Shown one piece after another: positions 26,101 to 31,983 of a stretch of 32,807 nucleotides of DNA. Numbering within the stretch: the stretch's first letter is position 1; each line of letters opens with the position of its first letter. Origin of the DNA: a virus; the IMG/VR virus record IMGVR_UViG_3300025897_000040, positions 1 through 32,807 of that record, one strand, 5' to 3'. The position numbers were made by a program, and so were the translations under genes. A model generated the notes under the pieces. That model saw only the letters and a list, made by a program, of their open reading frames with translations, ran no database searches and had not been told where the DNA came from.

Positions 26101-26907
26101 TCATCATACAGTGCAACCGAATCTACTGTAGGTGGTGGTGAGGAAGTATATTCATCACGCAATTATTATTACGATGCATTACATACAATGATTCCAAATG
26201 TTGCACCCGAAGATACTTTCGTGAGTGTTAATGCTGTTGGAACTCCAATGAACTCGCCCGAAGGTTACATTGATGGAACTGTTTATACTAAGAGAACTAG
26301 TGGTGATATCATTGCATTAAATGATAATGTATTCTTCTCATCTCCAAGTATTGTTGCATCATCAATAAATGAACAAAATGAGATGTCTAGTGATAAATCG
26401 TTTGAATGTAGACTTCAGTTGGTGTCTGCAAATAAAAATGTATCTCCAATAATTGATGTCAGTTCAGTTGGTGCATTAGCAATCTCAAATAGATTAAGTG
26501 GATTGAGTTCTACTGATACAGAAACTATCTCAATTAATACAGAATCAGAAGGTGAGAATAATGTTATGTGTTATATCACTAAGAAAGTTAACTTAAAGAC
26601 TCCTGCATCAGGAATACGAGTTACTGCTGATATATTCAGACCTGCAACAACAGACATTAAAGTGTTATATAAAATAATTAAAAATGATGAAGAGTCTGCT
26701 CTTGATGATATTGGATTTGAGTATTTTAATACAGACGGTTCGCCTAACATAACAACAGATGCAGATGCAAGAAACTTTAAAGAGTATGAATATACTGCTG
26801 ATGACTTACCCGAGTTCAGTGGATTCATAATTAAAATTGTTGGAAGGGGATATAATACATCAGTAGTACCATTAGTGTCTGCATTGAGATGTATTGCAGT
26901 TGCGTAA
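20140..26907 (+). CDS. Giant baseplate/tail-fibre connector protein with DUF4815-type N-terminus
   Basis: A 2255-aa virion protein, one of the largest in the window. The N-terminus (NISPYFDDYSEDKNFHKVLF, then RAGRPLQARELTQSQTILQN and QVEKFGDHFFKEGS) matches the DUF4815 type found in baseplate connector proteins of marine T4-like phages. The middle contains beta modules with TGSSTGATGYVAYD, VGQTSNARAVLIDY and GVGTLFTTELKEGDII. A proline-rich linker (about residues 1565-1608, PSPPPSPPVPIPD and PPVPLPPTIP) separates it from a conserved C-terminal region with WGDPLAQSFLVESSGG, VSVQIRTMINGFPG and YSNSNEYECYISRMGE. By position after gp8 it could replace T4 gp9/gp10 functions, linking wedges to fibres. 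That role is inferred; the family resemblance is clear. Confidence 0.82.
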   Translation: MPEKTDLNISPYFDDYSEDKNFHKVLFRAGRPLQARELTQSQTILQNQVEKFGDHFFKEGSIVQGVQSGVDLELYYVKVSTENPNVLGDAAVETYRKSFHGKLIRGKTTGVIGKVITSSAETTDDKLTIFVKYLTQGTLNEYTFSADEELEEVGVDSGGAYSSVSSNNNYFKVLPTADTPIGVGSLVKIDEGVIYTRGFFVKVDAQEILLEKYSSRPSYRVGLKINEKLISNSDDSSLQDNATGSTNENAAGADRLQVNLTLAKFTIDTTTDSNFIELVRVNQGTIELQISTPVYNTIEKTLARRTFDANGDFVVRQFTQSLREHLDDTTNRGFYTSDNGGKENQFIMQVSPGKAYVKGFEIEKTGTSTIPFSKARSTKSLLNAKSPIRLGNKLRILNTHSLPEVNQGIDSTGITPYKFCKLWNYKIDDMTSDNHSADGPRAENRDPVAADNAGGVEHIGFVRVRDIEHNTGSAAAGEYNEDSTKFDLSVFDVKMFTKLTYSAHSGTAVAGDKVTGSSTGATGYVAYDNNSNALYLHDVVGNFSTNDNLSSLGSGSFATTGGNQITAVRNYNIDRARSITQEPTTSSNQHFSADIETAQIKILTGTVSLGTNTSVAGVGTLFTTELKEGDIIFNPAGSEELVVSSVTSDIALTLVGASSSAYNGNVERRRVKLIDQDQTVNIFSWPRDYVKTHSCDNVKVKRQTVQSISASGSVTIAQTEGTFEDQNTDNFSIAVIDTSSASSPTLNNGDLLDIQTFEDTSPSQNGDGQSLTLTGFNAVNENVKLRITYSMLISNPASRTKDLNQGRALSMSGDRNASYTGVYGTSFRDKELTLGVADVHKIHGIYEGVGGTPTTPNATLGSESKSFTIHETLVGQTSNARAVLIDYNSSSTSYWYMISGKFQEGEFVVGQTSAAQATLTTVSQGSSNITNRYFFDNGQRDGYYDTCKLVRKPSEPEPNNEILIVFDHFSHGTGDFFDVNSYSVDYEDIPVYSANKVDLGGQEPDGTYELSDALDFRPIVGQLYDIDLTVNPNISSVSDISTAIEYAPFSYENGRHYSSTRDKATTSSGSNYDTNPSLPGTPITGSSLQGDISFYVGRIDKLFLHKSGNFQISSGEPSLSPTKPKSVDGAIELFELSIPAFTKKLKNIKVRSQDHRRFTMKDIGKINQRVTNLERVTSLSLLEKDTQTKQILDGDGFDRFKSGFLVDNFRGHRVGDVNHPDYRNSVDGRLGVLRPQSYSQFFDIGLNTGKSANYKKTGNLITLPYVEQTFVNQDKASRSINVNPYHVFAFLGNVSLTPETDIWNDSERLPEVRINREGNFDAVLSDNANGLGTVWNNWQTTWVGEPNTISSEITATSNGSWSGDPSQGGEWIPGVEVSREITETPEIQTRTGVSTSVVEDFVETRNDRMVSVSIIPFIRARTIEIDANNLKPNTWHYIYFDDMGVHSYVRPFSAAYAQDGSSTTLGKGVKTDGNGRLRAYFELPNSNTQRFPTGQRELKITSSRYNENNPSSVGTGIYQAQGLLQSNQTEIVSTRNGRVVTERMNGERNFTSRGEAVNSTSIDTTAPAIPSPPPSPPVPIPDVIVVDTPPLQIPDPIILPPVPLPPTIPAISFREDRFQPLGFIERIQIDRRTTWGDPLAQSFLVESSGGAMMSSIDLFFKTKDDNLPVSVQIRTMINGFPGPVVVPFSTVTKNPSDVNLSEDGSTSTNFAFESPVFLEDGQEYVFVVYSNSNEYECYISRMGETDIATGQTISGQPYAGSLFLSQNNSTWTPTQEDDLKFHLKMCSFDTSVAGYLSFENDTLSTAKLQENPIETVSGQTYTKVYNYNHGMYNTSSNVVISGVSGDRQGAVLEIANAVDTGTLPSDGSYDIVHGGTVGSDSVTITTSGTGDVTSTGLAFNITVETISGTADITATKIKNTGSGHTAGDVITCTIGSAFSFTVNVTTVGETLGGIPVDSINTTFTSIESTFDMDSFRVVPDISSYDFVSSYSATESTVGGGEEVYSSRNYYYDALHTMIPNVAPEDTFVSVNAVGTPMNSPEGYIDGTVYTKRTSGDIIALNDNVFFSSPSIVASSINEQNEMSSDKSFECRLQLVSANKNVSPIIDVSSVGALAISNRLSGLSSTDTETISINTESEGENNVMCYITKKVNLKTPASGIRVTADIFRPATTDIKVLYKIIKNDEESALDDIGFEYFNTDGSPNITTDADARNFKEYEYTADDLPEFSGFIIKIVGRGYNTSVVPLVSALRCIAVA

Positions 26908-27119
26908 TGGATAACTATCTAAAGGTAGAGGGTACAACAAACTTATATAGAGATGGGGACTCACAAGCAATAGTATCTACTGATATGGAACAGTGGAGAC
27001 TTGCTAAGAAACGCAAAGAAATATTTGTGAAACAAAAAAACGAGATAAATAATATAAAGGAAGAGATTGGTGAAATAAAATCTCTAATTAAAGACTTATT
27101 GGAGAAAGTAAGTGGCTAA
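26907..27119 (+). CDS. Small coiled-coil protein, 70 aa
   Basis: The start chosen is the ATG at 26907, which shares a base with the preceding stop (TAATG). An upstream in-frame ATG at 26889 would lie inside the previous gene and add an unlikely MYCSCV leader. The 70-aa product begins MDNYLKVEGTTNLYRD, and from about residue 25 becomes a lysine/glutamate-rich helix (KQKNEINNIKEEIGEIKSLI) with heptad spacing, suggesting a short trimeric or dimeric coiled coil. Small proteins of this form occur beside fibre genes in marine T4-like phages. It may be a fibre-attachment or assembly helper, which is only inference. It overlaps the next gene by 8 bases. Confidence 0.72.
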   Translation: MDNYLKVEGTTNLYRDGDSQAIVSTDMEQWRLAKKRKEIFVKQKNEINNIKEEIGEIKSLIKDLLEKVSG

Positions 27120-28314
27120 AACAGTAGACAATCATAGTACATTAGAAGACTTCAGACGTAAATACAACGACCTTGCAAATGAAGTTGGAGATAAGACTGG
27201 ATTAAGAACAGAGAACACTCAAACTGTTGTTGATGCAATTAATAGTATTGAAGATAAGACTTTCTTCTTTCAAGAATTTCAATATCTTGCAACTGCATCA
27301 CAAACTAGATTCACTGGTTTAGATGCATTTAGTAACACTTTAGAGTTCCGCCAACAGAAAATACAAGTATATAAAAATTCAGAACATCTTATCGAAGGAG
27401 ATGATTATACGATTGGTGGGTATGGAGCATTAAGTGGAAATACACATAGTATTATAGACTTAGTTGTTGCAGCTTCTCTTAATGATAAGATTACAATATA
27501 TGCATTCACTGGTTCGTATTTGGGTGTAGTTGATTCTACATCAGGTTCAGTAGGATTCTTTTCAGAGACTGCTGCAAACACTATTTACAACACAAATGAC
27601 AGCGGAATTATCTTACAAGGTGATGGTGCAAATAAAACAACAGTATTAGAATCGGGTTACAATATTCAGTTTGCTGGAACTTTATATTCTGAAGGTAATC
27701 TAACTATGGCATCATCAACTACATTGACTGTAGATGCATTAACAGATGGAACATTAACAATTGATGGTGGTTCTTTAACTGGTGCAAGTAGTATTGCATC
27801 TACTTTATTTTCAGGAAATCTTACTGGTAACGTGACTGGTAATGTCACTGGCAACCTCACTGGTAATGTCACTGGAGATGTCACTGGAGATTTAACTGGA
27901 GATGTCACTGGTACAGTTTCATCTATATCAAATCACTCAACTACTAATTTAAGTGAAGGAACCAATCAATACTTTACAAATTCAAGAGCAGATGCAAGGA
28001 TTGGACTTGCAAACTTAACAGACCTTTCTAATGTTGATATCTCATCTCCGTCAAATGGTCAAGTTCTACAATATAATACTTCCCTGTCAAAATGGGAAAA
28101 TGCAGCTGCACCCGAAACCTATAATAACTCAGATGTTGAGAACTATATAAGTGGTGGGAATGGTATTAGTTACTCTAGTGGGGTGATTAATGCAAATGTT
28201 ACTGATGGAATAGTTATTGAGAGTGATAACATACAACTGGATTATGAAACTGTAAGTTCTGCACCAAGTAGTGTTGGTTCAACTTCAACTGGACACTTAT
28301 GGTTTGTGATATGA
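27112..28314 (+). CDS. Tail-fibre-type protein with GxxT tetrapeptide repeats
   Basis: A 400-aa protein starting with GTG and overlapping the previous stop by 8 bases. The N-terminal 60 residues are helical (STLEDFRRKYNDLANEVGDK, then TENTQTVVDAINSIED) and may bind the baseplate. A beta domain follows (FRQQKIQVYKNSEHLIEGDD). Residues 235-267 consist of a four-residue repeat of the form G(N/D)(V/L)T, typical of slender trimeric fibre shafts. Downstream is a fibre-like segment with NHSTTNLSEGTNQYFTNSRA then DARIGLANLTDLSNVD, found in many marine phage fibres. The end GSTSTGHLWFVI looks like a tip or trimer closure. Its role in host contact is inferred from architecture. Confidence 0.82.
   Translation: MAKTVDNHSTLEDFRRKYNDLANEVGDKTGLRTENTQTVVDAINSIEDKTFFFQEFQYLATASQTRFTGLDAFSNTLEFRQQKIQVYKNSEHLIEGDDYTIGGYGALSGNTHSIIDLVVAASLNDKITIYAFTGSYLGVVDSTSGSVGFFSETAANTIYNTNDSGIILQGDGANKTTVLESGYNIQFAGTLYSEGNLTMASSTTLTVDALTDGTLTIDGGSLTGASSIASTLFSGNLTGNVTGNVTGNLTGNVTGDVTGDLTGDVTGTVSSISNHSTTNLSEGTNQYFTNSRADARIGLANLTDLSNVDISSPSNGQVLQYNTSLSKWENAAAPETYNNSDVENYISGGNGISYSSGVINANVTDGIVIESDNIQLDYETVSSAPSSVGSTSTGHLWFVI
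27814..27912 (+). repeat. 12-bp tandem repeat coding G(N/D)(V/L)T
   Basis: Eight tandem units of about 12 bases, consensus GGTAATGTCACT, with third-position and A/G changes. The encoded tetrapeptide repeat forms part of the fibre shaft. Several units are identical over 10 or more bases, so slippage or recombination could change shaft length. Confidence 0.85.
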
Positions 28315-28315
28315 T

Positions 28316-29545
28316 ATGTCTGAAGAAATTTATATAAACACTGGGACTACGATACAACAACCGTATCAAGGTCAATCTGTACGAAACGCACAAAACGCTG
28401 AGACAAGACAGACTACAGCACAAACACCTGCGAATGCACAAACACCGTTTACGTATCAAAATAGACAGCCTACTACATATAGAAACCCTGTAAATTCACA
28501 GGAACCTAATATTAGGAATGCACAGACTCCGTTTACATATCAAAGAACAGGTCGAGTACCATTTATATACACTCATAGAAGTCCGTTTACTTATCAGAGA
28601 ACTGGTCAAACTCCATTCACTTATCAACACCAAACGCAACAACCTTACATTGCAAACAGTCAACAACCAAACATAAGGAACGCTCAGTCTCCATACATTG
28701 CTAATAAACAGAGTCCCTACATTGCAAACTCTCAATATACAAACACTGTAAACCAACAGTCTCCTTATATTGCGAATGCACAACAACCGTATCCATATAT
28801 TGCTAATAAACAAAGTCCGTTTACATATAACCATAGAAGTCCATTTACTTATCAGAGAACTGGTCAAACACCGTTCACTTATAATAACCAACAGCCATAT
28901 CCGTTTATCACAACAGTACCATATACATATAACAGTACAGGAACAGCAACTGTTTATCCACTAGAACAAACTTGGTATCCTACAGGATTTACATTAAGAG
29001 ATACAGGTAATCTAAACCAAGCACAGGCTGGTAGGGCATACGTAAGGAAAGAAATACGTGCTGCAGTGGATACAGCAAATGACCGAATTATAATTGATGG
29101 TAAAACTGCAAAACACTATCTATCGACTGCTACAGTTACTGATTACGTGGACTATGTATCTCCTGTAGCTGATAGTTCATCCTTTTACATAAAATATTTT
29201 TATGAACCTGTTCCACAACCAGGCGGTGGTTCTACAACTGGTGCTATTATCCAAAGTTCACCCTGTAATAGTACAACACAAGACCCTTCAGATGATGGTT
29301 ATAACAATAATACTTATTATACAATTCCTGCATCAACTAATTACATATCTTTAATTTGGAGAGCAAGTGCTGATGTGCCAGGTAATGGTGGTTCTAATAA
29401 TTGTATCCTTACAACTACGGGTAGCTCTGTGACAGTTACACTTAAAGCACTTCCGACAGGGGGTGGTGTTAATTCATATATAACAACAGCAAGTTTTGGT
29501 CAAATTGAATTGTTTTCATATGCTGGTTCTGTTGCAGAAAAATAG
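28316..29545 (+). CDS. Octapeptide-repeat virion protein A
   Basis: A 409-aa protein. From about residue 35 to 205 it consists of eight-residue units with the approximate form x-Q/R-S/T/Q-P-Y/F-I/T-A/Y-N/Q, for example KQSPYIAN, AQSPYIAN and HRSPFTYQ. Ten-residue variants such as AQQPYPYIAN and RTGQTPFTYQ are scattered among them. A block with HRSPFTYQRTGQTPFTY recurs exactly 86 residues later. Regular proline and aromatic spacing suggests an extended fibrous or beta-spiral shaft. The C-terminal half is a globular beta-type domain (TWYPTGFTLRDTGN, ending FGQIELFSYAGSVAEK). No membrane segment is present. The ATG is one base after the previous stop, with no clear ribosome site, so it is probably coupled. 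A structural or adhesin role is inferred from fibre-type neighbours. Confidence 0.78.
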   Translation: MSEEIYINTGTTIQQPYQGQSVRNAQNAETRQTTAQTPANAQTPFTYQNRQPTTYRNPVNSQEPNIRNAQTPFTYQRTGRVPFIYTHRSPFTYQRTGQTPFTYQHQTQQPYIANSQQPNIRNAQSPYIANKQSPYIANSQYTNTVNQQSPYIANAQQPYPYIANKQSPFTYNHRSPFTYQRTGQTPFTYNNQQPYPFITTVPYTYNSTGTATVYPLEQTWYPTGFTLRDTGNLNQAQAGRAYVRKEIRAAVDTANDRIIIDGKTAKHYLSTATVTDYVDYVSPVADSSSFYIKYFYEPVPQPGGGSTTGAIIQSSPCNSTTQDPSDDGYNNNTYYTIPASTNYISLIWRASADVPGNGGSNNCILTTTGSSVTVTLKALPTGGGVNSYITTASFGQIELFSYAGSVAEK

Positions 29546-29554
29546 GGAGATGAT

Positions 29555-30334
29555 ATGGCAGAATTAACAAGTCTACAACAACCGTACCCTTATATATCAA
29601 CGGGTCAACAACCTGCTTCAACACAAGGTAGAACACCTTATATTGCAAATGCTCAGCAACCATATCCGTATATTGCTAATGCTCAAGAACCAAACATAAG
29701 GAATGCAAGACAACCTGTTACATATGCTAGACAAGGTCAAACACCATTTACATATCAAAACAGACAACCTAATACATATCAAGTTCAACAACCTGCTACA
29801 TATAATGTAAGACAACCCGTTATATATCAGAATAGACAACCTTTGATATATAACTATAGGTCTCCTGCTACATATGATGCAAGAACTCCTACTCCTTATA
29901 TTGCAAATGCTCAGCAACCATATCCGTATATTGCTAATGCTCAAGCAGCAGTTCAAAGAGTAGCACAACAGACATATCCATATATTGCAAATGCAAGAAA
30001 CCCCTCTACATATAATTATAGAAGTCCTTCTGTTTATCAAAACCCTGTAAATGCTCAGACTCCTTATATTGCAAACGCTAGACAACCTTCAACATATCAA
30101 CTTACATATCAAATAAGTTATACAATGAGGTCGCCATTTACTTATCAAGTATCGTATCCGACATCTAGAACAGTCGGGCCAGTTGCAAAGGTAAAGGGAG
30201 TTTATGTAAATGATAACGGTACAATTAGAAAGGTTGACCAAGTTTATGCAAATGATAGTGGAACAGTTGAAAAGATACATCAATCAGTTCCTACTGCAAG
30301 ATTTAGTAAGAATCCTTCAAACACTCAAGTATAA
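29555..30334 (+). CDS. Octapeptide-repeat virion protein B
   Basis: A 259-aa partner of the preceding gene. Residues 5 to about 200 are made of the same units (RTPYIANA, NRQPNTYQ, VQQPATYN, VRQPVIYQ, YRSPATYD). A 52-base exact direct repeat lies inside. The C-terminus differs from protein A: VKGVYVNDNGTIRKVDQVYA then NDSGTVEKIHQ. This is a twice-repeated V-x-V-N-D-x-G-T strand-turn motif of a type seen at the ends of phage fibre and adhesin proteins. Protein B therefore looks like a shaft plus a small tip, while protein A has a larger tip. GGGAGATGAT before the ATG is a good ribosome site. No function can be assigned beyond probable virion fibre. Confidence 0.78.
   Translation: MAELTSLQQPYPYISTGQQPASTQGRTPYIANAQQPYPYIANAQEPNIRNARQPVTYARQGQTPFTYQNRQPNTYQVQQPATYNVRQPVIYQNRQPLIYNYRSPATYDARTPTPYIANAQQPYPYIANAQAAVQRVAQQTYPYIANARNPSTYNYRSPSVYQNPVNAQTPYIANARQPSTYQLTYQISYTMRSPFTYQVSYPTSRTVGPVAKVKGVYVNDNGTIRKVDQVYANDSGTVEKIHQSVPTARFSKNPSNTQV
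29636..29687 (+). repeat. 52-bp direct repeat, copy 1
   Basis: Identical to 29894-29945, a spacing of 258 bases (86 codons, in frame). It encodes two repeat units of protein B (PYIANAQQPYPYIANAQ). Exact identity at the DNA level, including third positions, suggests recent duplication or gene conversion. Confidence 0.9.
29894..29945 (+). repeat. 52-bp direct repeat, copy 2
   Basis: The second copy of 29636-29687. Recombination between the copies would delete 86 codons without breaking the frame. Confidence 0.9.
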
Positions 30335-30339
30335 TTCTG

Positions 30340-30347
30340 TATAAATA
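30340..30347 (+). promoter_or_regulatory. Late promoter box TATAAATA directly before the 110-aa gene
   Basis: A perfect T4 late consensus with exactly five bases between it and the ATG at 30353, the same spacing as before gp25. The predicted start falls on the A of the start codon. No Shine-Dalgarno sequence is present in the 18-base gap. Confidence 0.65.
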
Positions 30348-30352
30348 GTTAT

Positions 30353-30685
30353 ATGGCTATACTTGCAAACATATTTATCGACCAAGGAACCGACTTCAGT
30401 ATTACAGTAGATGTAACTGATTCTGCTGGAGATGTTTTAGACCTAACAGGATATACTTCATCTGCTCAGATTAGAAAAACTTATAGTTCTTCTTCTGTTT
30501 CTGAAACTTTCACAACTTCTATATCAGCAGCTGTTGGACAAGTCACCTTATCACTTAATGATACACAAACAACTGGTTTGGAATCAGGTAGATATGTTTA
30601 TGATTTAAATGTGACAAGTACTGGTGGTATAACCACTAGAGTAGTAGAAGGTCAAGCTATTGTCACACCAGGCGTAACGAGGTAA
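30353..30685 (+). CDS. Small Ig-like beta-sandwich virion protein, 110 aa
   Basis: The 110-aa protein reads as one beta-sandwich domain: ILANIFIDQGTDFSITVDVT, DVLDLTGYTSSAQIRKTYSS, then VTLSLNDTQTTGLESGRYVY and DLNVTS, ending with GQAIVTPGVTR. This strand order resembles small domains of the BppU N-terminal / baseplate-upper-protein type that occur in fibre clusters of marine phages. It probably binds or decorates a fibre or the baseplate periphery. It starts the fibre sub-block after the octapeptide genes and has its own late promoter but no visible ribosome site. Membership of a named family is from pattern memory only. Confidence 0.72.
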   Translation: MAILANIFIDQGTDFSITVDVTDSAGDVLDLTGYTSSAQIRKTYSSSSVSETFTTSISAAVGQVTLSLNDTQTTGLESGRYVYDLNVTSTGGITTRVVEGQAIVTPGVTR

Positions 30686-30689
30686 TAAT

Positions 30690-30932
30690 ATGACAATTAA
30701 AGGAACATTAAGTAGAGTAGCAACCATAGGTGGTAGAGTCCAAGGACAAGGTAATATCCGTGCAAAACAAGTTGCAATAGGTTCAGGTGGTGGTGGAACA
30801 GATTTAACTTCAAAATCAATCAATGAACTTTCAGACGTAAACGCATCTGAAACAGATGACGGACTTTTATCATATGATGCAACAACAGATAAATGGACTA
30901 CTACAACAACTTTAGACGGCGGTACTTTTTAA
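30690..30932 (+). CDS. Short fibre-associated protein, 80 aa
   Basis: An 80-aa protein four bases after the previous gene, with GAGGT before the ATG. The N-terminal part (TIKGTLSRVATIGGRVQGQG) is basic. It is followed by a short Gly run and KSINELSDVNASETDDGLLS, then YDATTDKWTTTTTLDGG. The INELSDVN-x-DGLLSYDATTDKW pattern is a familiar motif in phage fibre proteins, where it links shaft and tip domains; here it forms most of the protein. It may be a small attachment piece or the remains of a longer fibre. Its function is not otherwise known. Confidence 0.68.
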   Translation: MTIKGTLSRVATIGGRVQGQGNIRAKQVAIGSGGGGTDLTSKSINELSDVNASETDDGLLSYDATTDKWTTTTTLDGGTF

Positions 30933-30943
30933 AATAATTTTAT

Positions 30944-31837
30944 ATGATGGGTTCGAGTGATGAGTGGTCGTCCCTACAGGAAGTAATTGTAGGAACAATA
31001 AGGGGGTTTGAAAACTATACAGCTTTTTCAGGAACCCAACACGACAATGAATTCTTACCATCCATTTATTCCGAGGTGATGGAAGGTCTACAAACATTTC
31101 AAAACCTATTAGAAAAGGAAGGTGTTACAGTCCATCGCCCTGATGGTTTTTGTTATAATGTCAGAGATTGTGCAATTGTATTGGGTGACACTATACTTGA
31201 AGTCCCAATGCAATATGAAAAGGAACAACTATATCAAAGTTCATTAACTTCAATATTTAAACAAAAGTGGTTTGATGGTATGAATTGGATATCAGCACCA
31301 AAACCAACTTGGGTAGACAATGGGTATAATGACCCTATCTTTGACGGTGCGAATATTTGTAGATTAAATGACACTTTAGTGATTGCATTAAATCACACTG
31401 CAAATGGACTTGGAAAGGATTGGTTAATACGACAGTTTCCTCATTACAATATAGAGTATACAAATCTAAATCATAACATATCTCATATCGATACAAGTAT
31501 ATCCCCTATTTCTTCCGATACAGTTCTTATAAATGCAAGTAGATATACAGAATCTACAATCCCAAACACATTTAAAGACTGGAATAAAATATGGATTGAT
31601 AAGGATGATTTAGTGGAAGAACCTTTAATGGATGGGTTAGTATCATTTGCAAGTCCTTGGATAGGTATGAATACACTTTCTCTTAATCATAATACACTAT
31701 TTGTAAATGATTGTCAAACAAAAATCATAGAAAAATTAGAACAACATAACTTCAATTGCATCCCTGTTCCACTTAAACACACTAGAGAACTTGGTGGAGG
31801 ACTACATTGTTGCACTTTAGATTTGGTTAGAGGTTAA
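30944..31837 (+). CDS. GATM-like amidinotransferase (arginine:glycine amidinotransferase family)
   Basis: A 297-aa enzyme of the amidinotransferase / arginine deiminase superfamily, most like glycine amidinotransferase, which moves the amidino group of arginine to an amine acceptor. Conserved parts are EWSSLQEVIVG (about residues 7-17), NVRDCAIVLGDTILEVPM (72-89), ISAPKPTW, FDGANICR with D134, HIDTSISPI with H181, and GGGLHCCTLDLVR with C289. D134, H181 and C289 align with the GATM triad Asp-His-Cys. The protein is shorter than human GATM (423 aa), with the N-terminal extension missing, and ends right after the catalytic loop. The acceptor amine is unknown. No ribosome site is seen before the ATG-ATG pair. 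It is a cytoplasmic auxiliary metabolic gene inside a fibre block. Confidence 0.9.
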   Translation: MMGSSDEWSSLQEVIVGTIRGFENYTAFSGTQHDNEFLPSIYSEVMEGLQTFQNLLEKEGVTVHRPDGFCYNVRDCAIVLGDTILEVPMQYEKEQLYQSSLTSIFKQKWFDGMNWISAPKPTWVDNGYNDPIFDGANICRLNDTLVIALNHTANGLGKDWLIRQFPHYNIEYTNLNHNISHIDTSISPISSDTVLINASRYTESTIPNTFKDWNKIWIDKDDLVEEPLMDGLVSFASPWIGMNTLSLNHNTLFVNDCQTKIIEKLEQHNFNCIPVPLKHTRELGGGLHCCTLDLVRG

Positions 31838-31843
31838 TGATTG

Positions 31844-31851
31844 TCTAAATA
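31844..31851 (+). promoter_or_regulatory. Late-promoter-like box TCTAAATA
   Basis: One mismatch from TATAAATA; it also contains CTAAATA, which I recall as a late element variant in marine T4-like phages. The predicted start is near 31857, giving a leader of about 127 bases that contains three stem-loops before the fibre gene at 31984. Confidence 0.45.
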
Positions 31852-31868
31852 CTAGTACAAAAATCAAG

Positions 31869-31946
31869 GTGTCAATCAGTGAGACACGACCCACATAGTG
31901 AGTGGACAGGTATATAATGTAATCACGACTCGGACAGTGAAGAGTC
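31869..31946 (+). ncRNA. Three tandem stem-loops with a shared AGTGA loop motif (structured leader)
   Basis: Stem 1: GTGTC (31869-31873) with GACAC (31883-31887), loop AATCAGTGA. Stem 2: CCAC (31891-31894) with GTGG (31902-31905), loop ATAGTGA. Stem 3: GACTC (31927-31931) with GAGTC (31942-31946), loop GGACAGTGAA. The stems differ in sequence while each loop keeps AGTGA next to the 3' strand. That looks like structure conserved with changing pairs, so the element is probably a functional RNA or protein-binding leader. It lies in the 146-base gap before the last fibre gene. I recognise no named riboswitch. Confidence 0.6.
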
Positions 31947-31983
31947 AAAAAATATAACAATTAATTTTTATAGGAAAATAAAA

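Noticed and set aside
26889-26906. Upstream ATG for the small coiled-coil protein
   Set aside because: It lies inside the preceding gene and adds an unlikely MYCSCV leader; the ATG at 26907 overlaps the stop in the usual coupled way.
27814-27912. Iteron or origin made of 12-bp repeats
   Set aside because: The units encode a G(N/D)(V/L)T fibre repeat in frame, which explains the periodicity.
28214-28891. Minus-strand frames rich in Arg, Cys and Ile over the octapeptide genes
   Set aside because: They arise from the repeat read in the opposite direction; no start signal or family resemblance.
28380-30120. CRISPR-like array
   Set aside because: The repeats are in-frame coding units of 24-30 bases with no unique spacers, and they form open frames with ribosome sites or coupled starts.
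31869-31946. Known riboswitch or tRNA-like element
   Set aside because: The hairpins are too short and simple for a tRNA, and none of the riboswitch core motifs I know is present.
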